The notes below the pieces were generated by a model. That model had not been told where the DNA came from, ran no database searches, and worked only from the letters and a program-made list of their open reading frames with translations. DNA of 64,000 nt from Dugong dugon (lineage: Eukaryota > Chordata > Mammalia > Sirenia > Dugongidae): assembly GCA_030035585.1 (NCBI GenBank), contig CM057482.1:42513501-42577500 (forward strand), written 5' to 3'. Position numbers and translations under genes: made by a program. Numbering within the stretch: the stretch's first letter is position 1; every line of letters begins with the position of its first letter. Shown piece by piece: positions 10,151-19,430 of the stretch.

Positions 10151-10969
10151 GTTCTTGTAAGGCACATAAGTTTAGGAATGAAACCTGGGCTGAATTTCTA
10201 ATTAGCTGTGTTTCTGTGTTATGCAACATACAACTCTGAGTCTCAACCAGGTCTCTGCATTTCTAGGGAAGAAAACTGGACCTACTTTCATATGAAAATA
10301 TTGCATATCCTTGAAGATGTGCCTTTGTTTTTTGTTTAAGAAGCATTGTTTAAGAAGCTGAGATTGAAAAAACACTTCACTTCTTGAAATGTAAGCAACA
10401 GATTAATAACCTTTTCCTTTTTTCATGTCTGGTGTTTAAAACATACAGTTTTCAGTTTAAGTAAGATCATAAACTATCTTCAATATAGGTTCTTGTTAGA
10501 GAATTATTTCACGAGTTGTTGGCAATTCAGCATCTGCCAGAGGTTTACTCAAACATCTCATATTCATCTAACATGTTAGATTAAAAAAAAAAGCAAGCTG
10601 GGCCATTTTCCCCAGCTTTCTGGAGTAATGCCTTCCCCAAGTTATACATTAACGTTGCGAACTCAGTCATTGATGAGTGTCTGCAAGGGAAGTGTGCATT
10701 GAGAAGAAATGTGTGAACTGCTTTTAAAAGCTGTGGTTGATGTCTTATAAGCCAAATTTTCAAAACACCTTATTAAAAGACCACATACTACTTTGCAACC
10801 TAAGTTTAGTTCCCAGAAGAAATTTTGTCACTGAAAACTTATGCGCACCCTTTCTTTCATCAGAAAAGGAAAACTGTCTGCCAAATGCATGGCCTGTTTG
10901 GCCTTAGCTACTAGTCTTGTCATTGGTGCTGAGCATGTCAGGGGCATGACAGCATCTGCTCTGTTTTCT
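10151..10969. other. Unassigned sequence
   Basis: AT-rich sequence. No gene or named repeat recognised. Confidence 0.5.
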
Positions 10970-11082
10970 GGAGCAGTGGTTTTCAACCCTAGCTGCATAT
11001 TAGCATCATTTGAGAGGTTAAAAACAAACAAACAAAAATATTGAAGCCTGAGATCCACTCCCATAAATTCTGATTTGATTGA
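10970..11082 (+). mobile_element. MER5A-like nonautonomous hAT element
   Basis: It starts GAGCAGTGGTTTTCAACCCT, the CAGTGGTTCTCAA-type hAT-Charlie terminus, continues AGCTGCATATTAGCATCA and includes CCTGAGATCCACTCCCA and AATTCTGATTTGATTG. This order is that of MER5A. The right terminus is missing or decayed. Confidence 0.75.
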
Positions 11083-11429
11083 ACTTTGGTTTATGGCTAA
11101 TATGGTAAGACATTTCAGATCCTTTTGGAAGTTGGTTGAGTAGATACACAAAATAAACTATGTTAAATCCTATGTTAAGAATACAATAGAGTATAAATAA
11201 ATATATATAGTATACAAATAAGCAAGGAAAGAAACTAGCAATAGGGCCCCTGGATAAGCCACTTAAACCCTGGGCTTTTTTGTAATCGCCAAGGCCCTGC
11301 CTGCTGTAGGACCTTACTGTGATCTGGGGTTCCCTGCCAGCCTTCCTCAGTCCTTGCCCTCTCATCTCTCCAATTGGCCCAATCTTCTACAGCTCAGATA
11401 ATCTTTTATGCCTGCTGTTTCCATTCTCC

Positions 11430-11700
11430 CTTTCTCAAGACCCTCAAATGACTTCTCGTTAGCTTCTGGGTCATATTCAAATTATTAGCTATTGGTTTCA
11501 AGACCTTTAGTCAGGCAATCCCTTTTTATGTCACTTTTAATCTCTCCCCTTCCTGCTCCTTTTGTAGCTGTCAGAAGCATCTCCACCAAGCAACTCTTGT
11601 TAGTGTCTCTTCTTCTGAGCACTGCTTGCTTCAGCCTATCACGAAACCTTTCTAGATTATGCCCACATGACTTCAGCCATCCTTCCCGTCATCTAAGTGT
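11430..11700 (+). mobile_element. L2-like LINE fragment (tentative)
   Basis: The order CTTCTGGGTCATATTCAAATT, GGTTTCAAGACCTTTAGTCA, CTCTCCCCTTCCTGCTCC resembles the plus strand of the L2 3' half (the 'aaagtccaaactccttag ... ttcaaggcc' region). The match is distant. The frame at 11492-11704 is taken as chance. Confidence 0.4.
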
Positions 11701-12307
11701 TTAACCTTTTCCATAAACTTCAGCTGCCTACTGATGCTTTATGGCTTTCCTGGCCTGATAAAAACCACAGAGGAAGGTATTGAAACAACAGAGACAGCCT
11801 CATTTGTATTCTTTGCACACTATCCAGGTCACTTGATGGTTTCCCCAAATCATTAATCAATAAATCAACTGTCTCTTCTCTCTTCTTGCATGTGTTTCCT
11901 TAGCACTACTCAGTAGGTCCTTAAAATGGAAATAGAATCAAATACCCTAGATTTTGGGCTAATGTGATTAATTTCTTGTTGCAAAATATGTCAAGAAGGA
12001 AAGCAAGAAACAAATTAGCATTTTAACATGAATTCAAGTCTACTGAGATGGATTTTCTGACTTCCACGTACAATTGACAATGGATCACCAAGTCCCTCAT
12101 TTTGAATTTATTTTCTAATTGTCCATATAGATAAACGGGGAAGCAAAAAAATTCAGCTTACATATCTTGTAGACTCTGAACGTCTTCTTTTGCACATAAT
12201 AAACATTCAGTATCTATTTTTTGGATGAATTGAAACCAGCCTCAAATCTGTTTATACTTCAGGTGTGGTCTTCGGATTACTGGTAACAGAATCTTGGGTC
12301 AGGATTT
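11701..12307. other. Unassigned sequence
   Basis: AT-rich, no gene or nameable repeat. Confidence 0.5.
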
Positions 12308-12378
12308 ATATGTGTGTGTTTGTGTGTGCATGTGTGTGCTCATGTGTGTGCATGTGGGTATGCATGTGTGTGTGTTGC
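12308..12378. repeat. Interrupted (TG)n microsatellite
   Basis: TATGTGTGTGTTTGTGTGTG followed by TG-rich units broken by GCATG and GCTCATG. Confidence 0.9.
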
Positions 12379-12384
12379 CTGTTA

Positions 12385-12470
12385 AGGATCAGATTCCTGG
12401 GTCTCACAGAATTCACTGACGCCCCAAGGGGATTTTAACACACATTAAAGATTGAAAACCCACTCCCTAT
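12385..12470 (+). mobile_element. MER20/MER5-like hAT fragment (tentative)
   Basis: CAGATTCCTGGGTCTCACAG and the end TTAAAGATTGAAAACCCACT resemble the middle and right terminus of small hAT-Charlie elements such as MER20. Only a short, diverged part is present. Confidence 0.4.
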
Positions 12471-12802
12471 GATAATATTCAGATGTATTCTTTTATAAAT
12501 TTTATCCAGCATTCAGAATATATCATTTCAGATAAAACAAGTACCCAATTAAAAGATGAGAAGCCTTTTGCTAGATCCTACACCTATGCCCACATCCTGC
12601 AAAACAGTTACTAAGGCTCTGAGAAGTCAATCTTTTACCTAAATCTTCTGTTTACATCATTCATCACTCCATAGAAATAAAACCAGAGTCAATTTCAATA
12701 TGGTTCGGACTGCTGATGAGCTACTTGTATCTTTAGTTCCCTTTCAGTCCTGAGATTCATCCCTTATCACCAAATGGAAGAAATAAAACAGCATACTATG
12801 CC

Positions 12803-13416
12803 AAGTATTCTATGCTTCAGCCAAGATCCACATGACATCAGCAAGCTATCCCTCGTTTCATGTCCTCTTCAGAATCCAGCTTGAATTTCTGACAGTTCCC
12901 TGCCCATGTACTGCTGCAATCATTTTTTAAATTATCTTCTGCAAAATTTTACTTATCTGTGATATTAATAATATCGTTCTATAATTTCCACATTCCATTG
13001 GATCACTTTTTTGGAATGGGCACATACATGGATGTCTTCCAGTTGGTTGGTCAGGTAGCTGTCTTCCAAATTTCTTGGCATAGACGAGCGATCACTTCCG
13101 GTGTTGTATCCATTAAGGTATTCCTTTAATTCCTAGAGGCTTGGTTTTTTTTGCCGGTGTCTTCAGTGCAGCTTGGACTTCTTCCTTCAGTATCATTGGT
13201 TTTGGACCATATGCTACCTCCTGAAATCGTTGAATATTGACCAATTCTTTTTGGTACAGTGACTCTGTGTATACCTTCCATCGTCTTTTGATGCTTCCTG
13301 CATCATTCAGTTGTTTCGCCCATAGAATCCTTCAGTATTGAAACTTGAGGCTTGAATTTTTTCTTGAGTTCTTTTTGCTTGAGAGATATAGAGTGTGTTC
13401 TTCCCTTTTGGTTTTC
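12803..13416 (-). mobile_element. RTE LINE, inverted 5' segment of a twin-primed insertion
   Basis: On the minus strand this matches the RTE region between the endonuclease and the early reverse transcriptase. It is collinear with 48410-49010 of the RTE at 47284-50505 (shared GCAGCTTGGACTTCTTC-type and AAATTTCTTGGCATAGAC stretches). It joins at 13416/13417 to sense-strand RTE sequence. The edge at 12803 is the 3'-most element position of the inverted part. About 130 bp of the element, corresponding to 21582-21711 in the copy at 21253, is missing between the two parts. Confidence 0.85.
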
Positions 13417-14390
13417 TACATAGATCAAGAAGCATTCGTTGGAACAGAACAAGGGGATACTGCATGGTTTAAAATTGGGGAAGATGTGTGTCAGGATTGA
13501 ATCCTTTCACCATACTTTCAATCTGTATGCTGAACAAATAATCTGAGAAGCTGAACTATATGGAGAAGAATGCGGCATCACGATCGGAGGAAGATGCATT
13601 AACAATCTGCGATATGCAGGTGACAAAACCTTGCTTGCTGAAAGCAAAGAGGATTTTAAACATTTACTGATGAAGATCAAAGACTATAGCCTTCAGTATG
13701 AATTACACTTCAACATAAAGAAAACAAAAATCCTCACAACCAGACCAGTAAGCAACATCAAGATAAATGGAGAAAATACTGAAGTTGTCAAAGATTGCAT
13801 TTTACTTGGATCCTCAGTCAACGCCCATGGAAGCAGCTGTCAAGAAATCAAATGATGTATTGCATTGAGCAAAAATATGCTGCAAAAGGCCTCTTTAAAG
13901 TGTTAAAAAGCAAAGAAATCGCTTTGAGGACTAAGATGTGCCTGACTCAAGCCATGATATTTTCAATAGTCTCGTGTGCATACAAAAAACTGGACAATGA
14001 ATTAGGAAGCCCAAAGAATTGATGCATTTGAATTGTGATGTTGGCAAGGAATATTGAATATACCATGGACTCCCAGAAGAACGATCACATCTGTCTTGGA
14101 AGAAGTAAAGCCAGAATGTTCTTGGAAGCATGGATGATGAGACTTCGTCTCACTTACTTTGGACGTGTTATTAGGAGGGATCAATACCTGGAGAAGGACA
14201 TCATACTTGGTAAACTAGAGGGTCAGCAAAAAAGACGAAGCCCCCAATGAGACAGATTGACACAGTAGCTGCAACAATGGGCTCAAACATAGCAAGGATT
14301 GTGAGGATGGTGCTGATCAGGCAGCATTTTGTTCTGTTGTACATAGGGCTGCTGTGAGTTGGAACCAACTCGATGACACCTACCAACAAC
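13417..14390 (+). mobile_element. RTE LINE, sense 3' segment of the same insertion
   Basis: From TACATAGATCAAGAAGC the sequence runs in sense to the RTE 3' end (GAGTTGGAACCAACTCGATG, CACCTACCAACAACA). It encodes remnants of the reverse transcriptase from just before the catalytic motif to the C-terminus. The catalytic motif reads YAGD at 13613-13624 instead of YADD, and stops such as the one at 13853 break the frame. The insertion is dead. No clear target duplication was found around the combined 12803-14390 insertion. Confidence 0.88.
13631..13855 (+). pseudogene. RTE reverse transcriptase remnant
   Basis: A 74-codon open stretch (LAESKEDFKHLLMKIKDYSL...) immediately follows the altered YAGD motif and corresponds to the thumb-proximal part of the RTE reverse transcriptase. 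The same region stays open in the copies at 21900 and 47939. It is not an independent gene. Confidence 0.8.
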
Positions 14391-15329
14391 ACTACACCAA
14401 CTATTTTAAGAATTTTAATTCATGGAGACTTCATTTTAAAACACAATAAATGAGAATGTCTGTGTACTCAAATTTATACTGATTTGAAGATAACAACCAA
14501 TAACATCTATAGTACAATAAGAATTAATATAAGAATGATGTAATGGAGATTCTGATTGTCTTAATAAAATGTTTCTTTTTATGTTGTTCCTCAAATGGGA
14601 CATAATATTTTATGCCTATGGGGGGTAGTGATTATGCTGTTTACTTTCTGGCCTGTGTTGGGCCACTTAGGACCACTCCACAGGGTGGAGATGATGGGTG
14701 CCATTGGTGGACACAAAGGCGGAAGAAAAGGAAGCCAGAAAGACCACATTCCCACACATTTAATTTGTAAACTATATCATTGATTTTATTAAAATTTTAC
14801 TCCCATTAGAAATGTCTGTAGCCTACATTTGATATAGCCTACCCTATGCTTTGGCTGCCTTACTCATAGTCTCCGGAGGATCCTGGCACTTTTTGGGGGA
14901 GAGAATTTATATTGCATATTGGCTACCCGACTGGGAAATTCACACTTCATTAGTAGAGATTTAGTTTATATAGTTAAGGTTTTCTCAAAGACCTTTAAGA
15001 CTTTAGAGAAAGAGCAGTATGGAACCAAGTAGAGCTGCTTAAAATAAATGGTTTTACAGTATATTTGATGAATTGTGAATGTTTTGAATGAGATGCCAAA
15101 TACAGGATCTTTACCTATCTCTTGAATCTTACTGCCCCTCATGAGGCTATTGTGAAGCTCAAAAGGGGTAAGCCATTGCAAAGTGCTTAGCTCCATACAT
15201 GATATATAGTAATTGCCTAAGAGATATTTGTTCTCTTTCTAGTATAAACTATACTTTCAATGTAAAAAGCACGCAATATAAATTGTTCAGTGCAATTCAA
15301 AACCGTGTTAGGTTTCAAAACGGAGTACT
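14391..15329. other. Unassigned sequence
   Basis: No recognisable repeat. The stretch 14590-14850 (TGGGCCACTTAGGACCACTC and following) is GC-richer and might be conserved, but nothing in one sequence proves it. Confidence 0.4.
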
Positions 15330-15708
15330 TAAATACATACAATAGAGTATTACTCAGCTACAAAGATAAATGGAGAATGGATACATTCTATAACATGAAT
15401 GAACCTTGAAAGCATTATGCTGAATGAAATAAGACAGTCACTAAAGGGCAAATAGTACGTAATCCCACTTATATGAAGTACTTTGAACAGGCAAATGTAT
15501 ACAGACCAAAGTTTATTAGTGGTTACCAGGGGTTGGTGGGAGGGAAAGAGAAAGGGGACTCATTGCTTAGGGGATACTGAGCTTCTGTTAAGGGTGATGG
15601 AAAATTTTGGAAAGAATAATAGTGATATTTGAGTAACATGATAAACATAATTGATGTCACTGAATTTTATACATGAAGAATGTTGAAATGGCAATTTTGT
15701 GTGTGTGT
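15330..15708 (+). mobile_element. Old L1 3' UTR fragment (L1M type)
   Basis: TAGAGTATTACTCAGCTACA, ATGAATGAACCTTGAAAGC, ATGCTGAATGAAATAAGACA and GTGGTTACCAGGGGTTGGTG follow the order of L1M 3' ends in sense. It finishes near GTTGAAATGGCAATTTTG with a TG microsatellite in place of the tail. Confidence 0.85.
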
Positions 15709-15712
15709 GTGT

Positions 15713-15795
15713 TCCAGTAAAACTTTACTTATAAAAATATGTGGTAGTAGGATTTACCCCATGGGCTGTAGGTTGCTGACCCCTGATCTACAGGG
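15713..15795 (+). mobile_element. Old hAT-type DNA transposon end (family uncertain)
   Basis: TTCCAGTAAAACTTTACTTA through GGGCTGTAGGTTGCTGACCC CTG matches the common mammalian element whose right end reads 'ccaataaaactttatttac ... gtagtttgccgacccctg'. I recall the element but am not certain of its MER number. Confidence 0.55.
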
Positions 15796-16410
15796 TTGTG
15801 CTGTGGTGTGAGACAACAGTCTGTTGGTTCACCATGTTGATTTTTCCAATTGCCAAATCCCAAACTGTTTTCTCTTTCTGTCCTGAAATATCATACTTCT
15901 CAAATTTTTGAAACATTACTTTCTTTTCCCTGAAACTTTCTGCCTAATATAATTACCTCTGGGATCACGTTCCACAGTTACATGTGAATAATAGAGCCCA
16001 GAGGGATGGTAGCAAAGAACCCTGTGCCTGACCTCGGTGCCTCACTCCTCATTATCCATCATTCACATATTAATTCAACAAATCAAGTGAGTAACCAAGC
16101 CTGATCTAGGAAGATGGAAGTACATTTTAGGAGAAGAAAACATAGATGGCTTGATAACAGAGAGGATGGTATAGATACAGAATGAAGACCAATAGAGAAA
16201 GTGATGGAGAATAGTTTAGGCCACTGTCTCATTTTTCTCCCACTCTGGTGTGAAAGGTTTCCAAAATGGAAGACTTCCACAAATGAGGGCAGCTATAGGT
16301 GTGAAGTTTAAGTTGAACAGCATATAGCTTTTCTATAAGATGAGCTAGTATGAATTGAGGAAATGATTAAATGAAAGTTGAAATGGCAAATGTTTTGTTA
16401 CATATATTTA

Positions 16411-16411
<1 letters not shown>
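15796..16411. other. Unassigned sequence
   Basis: No gene or nameable repeat. Confidence 0.5.

Positions 16412-16445
<34 letters not shown>
16412..16445. repeat. (CA)n microsatellite
   Basis: An uninterrupted run of CA dinucleotides, about 17 units. Confidence 0.97.
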
Positions 16446-16448
<3 letters not shown>

Positions 16449-17039
16449 CCACAAAACCCAAAACTGAATACTTGAACACTTTAACATTTGACTCCTAAGG
16501 AAATCTTGAATTTGAATTTCTTTGTTCCAAGAATGTAGCACACTCTTTAGGACCCAGCCACTCTTCAGATCGTTGATAAAATGGGCTGTCTGCTTTAACT
16601 GGAGTAGGGGGTAGAGATTTTACAAGATGACTGGAAAGACATCTTTGGTTTCCGGTTTTACCTGTCTGATGGTGGGGTTGGCTCTCTTGGCCTGGGTTCT
16701 AGGCCACCAGAGATGCAAAACATCCTCTTCCCCACCCACAGGCCCCATGTGTAGAATGACTTCCAATTCCAGTGAGTTCTTTATAGTCTTTTTTTATTTT
16801 ATTCAATGTGTTGCCTTTACTTTTGCCAACAAACTGTGTCATTTAGTGTAGTAAGAAAACTCCTGTTGTTAGAAGTCTTTATCAGAGTTCCTACAAATCA
16901 GGTTAATTGGTGATCAACAGAGCTTTTGTGCCTTTAATGAGGCCTAGTAGCCCAAGGCAAGGCCTACCTCCTGATAAGGGACTTTCTTTTTTCTTATTCT
17001 GAACTCTTTGATCACCAAAAAAAAAAAAAAAAACCAGGA
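16446..17039. other. Unassigned sequence with an A-tract at its right edge
   Basis: The frame at 16627-16851 has a hydrophobic start but no recognisable family and no splice context, so it is not called. An A-tract lies at 17018-17034. Confidence 0.4.
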
Positions 17040-17350
17040 AGAACAACCACCGGGAATGTCATTGTTTTTTAATTGCCTGATTACCAAATGTTGGAGATAA
17101 AAGATAGATGTTCTCAATTAATAACATTTACATAGATTAGCATCGCTAACAAGCCTCATTAGTAGCTGCCGATTTTTGTTTAGATGGTGTCTCACGTCAT
17201 TTGCTCGCTCTCTGATTGTGCAATCGAATGTACCTTTGGTATGACAAAACATTGCTTTCTAATCTATTTCCATTAATCAAATTGTAAGGCATTGTAATAC
17301 ACAACCAGGTTTTTAATTAAATAGAAGTTAATATTACCTAGCATAGATTT
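17040..17350. promoter_or_regulatory. Possible conserved noncoding element
   Basis: This stretch does not resemble any repeat. It retains several CpGs (GCATCGCT, GCCGATTT, CTCACGTCAT, GCTCGCTC, CAATCGAAT) in AT-rich surroundings and carries many homeodomain-type cores (ATTA/TAAT at about 17070, 17120, 17160, 17272 and 17315) and a CRE-like CACGTCA at 17193. That texture is typical of developmental enhancers. This is inference only, because conservation cannot be seen from one sequence. Confidence 0.3.
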
Positions 17351-17489
17351 AACAAAAGGTTTTATATGTTCCTAAAGTTCCAGAAATTGTTGCTAAACTC
17401 TGGCTATATTTTATAGCACCTAAATAACTTCATGGGATTAAGCACAGCACAAACACATCTCCATTCACATATATGAGCATCATAAGGAT

Positions 17490-17945
17490 ACAGTCCATTT
17501 ACTTAGTGCCTGCTGTGTGCCTTTCACTTTATACATAAACAGCTCCAAATCCACTGCCCTCAAGTCGATTCCGACTCACAGCGACCCTATAGGACAGAGT
17601 AGAACTGCCCCATAGGGTTTCCAAGGCTGTAAATCTTCATGGAAGCAGACTGCCACATCTTTCTCCTGCGGAGCCAGTGGTGGTTTCAAACAGCCGATCT
17701 TTTGATCAGCAGCCGAGAGCTTTAACCACTATGCCACCAGGGCTCCTCATTTCGTACATATCATCTCATTAATCTACACAACAATCCTGTGAGGGAGGTA
17801 ATATAAGCATTCCCACACTGCACACAAAGACCCAGAAAATTAAAATGACTTGCCCAAATCCCTCAGCTAGGTGAAGGCAAAGTTGGAATTCAGACCCAGG
17901 TCTGAGTTCAAAGTCCATATTCATTGCACTAAACTGTGCCTACCA
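17490..17945 (+). mobile_element. MIR, split by a SINE
   Basis: TTAGTGCCTGCTGTGTGCC at the left and CACAACAATCCTGTGAGGG, GACTTGCCCAAATCCCTCAG, GAATTCAGACCCAGGTCTG at the right form one MIR core in sense orientation, interrupted by the minus-strand SINE at 17544-17746. Confidence 0.88.
17544..17746 (-). mobile_element. AfroSINE-like SINE (about 200 bp type) nested in MIR
   Basis: On the minus strand it has the head GGAGCCCTGGTGGCATAGTG, the middle GGAGAAAGATGTGGCAGTCT and the RTE-like end GGTCGCTGTGAGTCGGAATC with CGACTTGAGGGCAGTGG. It is well preserved, so relatively young. Confidence 0.92.
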
Positions 17946-17999
17946 CTTTCCATATGCACCGAGAAAAAGAATTCACTGATAATCTGAGCAGAAGCAAAC

Positions 18000-18127
18000 G
18001 TTGTTGTTGTTAGTTGCCATTGAGTAGGCTGTGACTCGTGGTGACCTATGTATAGCAGAAGGAAGCATTGCCCAGTCCTGTGCCATCTTCATAACTGTTG
18101 GTATGTTTGAGTCCATTGTTGTGGCTA
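18000..18127 (-). mobile_element. RTE or RTE-tailed SINE, 3' end only
   Basis: On the plus strand it starts with a GTTGTTGTTGTTAG tail, followed by TGCCATTGAGTAGGC, GACTCGTGGTGACC and TGAGTCCATTGTTGTGGC. It is the reverse complement of the last 125 bp of the RTE LINE, strongly 5'-truncated. Confidence 0.8.
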
Positions 18128-18939
18128 TTAGGTGCTAAATAAAGATATATTAATGACTAAATGATTGCCAAGTTAGAGATGAGGATGTTAAAATATACAG
18201 AAGTTGAGACCTCCCTGAAAACGTCCAAGTTTTCACAACCTGGGGACAGTTTACTATGTATCTACCTTTTCTATTCCAAAGGACTTCATCTAAGCCCTTG
18301 GCACCGTGGCTGAGGTTCTGGATGCCTGGGAAAGAGCTCCCGCACCTGCCCTCCACAGCGTCCGGGACCCCTCAGGTTCTGCCTCCTGCCCCTCCACTTC
18401 AAACCCTCTTGATCTTGTGATGCCATGAACCTGAATTCTCCTTTCTACTTGGTCATGTGAGCAACAGGTCAGACCCTCTTCCCCCTAGGGCTGCCCGCCC
18501 AAGATGGCAGTTTAGACGTCTTTGTTAGAGTGGGTTGCTCCTGTGTCTTTCTGTCTGGCTTTTACATTTCCCTACGGTTAGAGTTTTTAGTTGATGGATC
18601 TCACTTCCAATGAGTTAGAGAAATTTGAAAATACTCTTGGATTTTTAACCTCCAAGGTTCCAGTGTTAGTCTTAATTAATGGCTGACAGTCATGGTATGG
18701 AGGATATTTACAATGCTTAGCACTCAATTTCTCTATATTAGTGCACGCTTGGGCACACTCTTGCTTTAAGTCTATAGAAAATATATTATTACTTATTTAT
18801 CTTCACACTAGAAGTTTGTCCATAAGCATTAAAATATATTTTGATTGTAAATAGAATATCATAACTCTTCAGAGACTTAAAGAATCGGCAAACAATATAT
18901 TTCAAATAGTTTCACTTGGTATTTCTCTCTTTTTTTAAA
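18128..18939. other. Unassigned sequence
   Basis: The part 18300-18560 is GC-richer (CCCTCCACAGCGTCCGGGAC) and includes CCCAAGATGGC, a YY1-like site. No exon or promoter can be supported. Confidence 0.4.
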
Positions 18940-19430
18940 CTGTATTTAAAAAATAAGTTTCATGTTTCATTATGAAATTAATACACACTTATTTTAGAAA
19001 ACCGGGGACAAAAGGCAGATAACAGAAGGGCCAATTCTACTCAGTCTCACTGTATATAGACAATCATTATTAACAAATATGTGCATTTCTATCATTTATT
19101 TTTATTTTGCTATGTGTTTGCAACATAACAGCCTTATATATCACATATATGAGGCATATATGTGATATATAAGAATACAAAAACTACATTTTTATTATAA
19201 AAATAATATGTACTTATTCTAGAATATGCGGAAAATAAGTGAAACCTATAAATCTTTATTTTTTTACAAAAATCACACAATAATTATAGTATTTGAGTAT
19301 TTTATAAAAATGAACATAAAATTATCCAGAATGCCACCCACCAGAATTATTATTGTTTACATTTTTGTATATACCATTCCAGACATTGTGTGTGAATGTG
19401 TAAATTATTTGAGATCTAGAGCAGGACACA
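18940..19430 (+). mobile_element. Two head-to-tail copies of an old L1-like 3' UTR repeat (tentative)
   Basis: The stretches starting near 18965 (CATTATGAAATTAATACACAC) and near 19190 (TTATTATAAAAATAATATG) align with each other and with a common mammalian repeat that reads 'ttggaaaatacagaaaag ... accactgttaacattttggtgta'. Shared parts are ATTATTAACAAATATGTGC and ATTATTGTTTACATTTTTGT. I believe it is an L1ME-type 3' UTR, but the family name is uncertain. A perfect inverted repeat (19133-19173) lies between the copies. Confidence 0.45.
19133..19173. repeat. Perfect 19-bp inverted repeat with 3-base loop
   Basis: Left arm CTTATATATCACATATATG (19133-19151), loop AGG, right arm CATATATGTGATATATAAG (19155-19173). 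All 19 positions pair. Confidence 0.95.

Noticed and set aside
12803..14390. Two independent RTE insertions in opposite orientation
   Set aside because: Their element coordinates abut with only about 130 bp missing and share one joint, which is better explained by one twin-primed insertion.
16627..16851. 74-codon frame with a hydrophobic N-terminal stretch resembling a signal peptide
   Set aside because: No family, no conserved context, and the frame ends in AT-rich noise.
18300..18560. CpG-island promoter
   Set aside because: It is GC-richer than its surroundings but has few CpGs and no supporting gene or splice signals.
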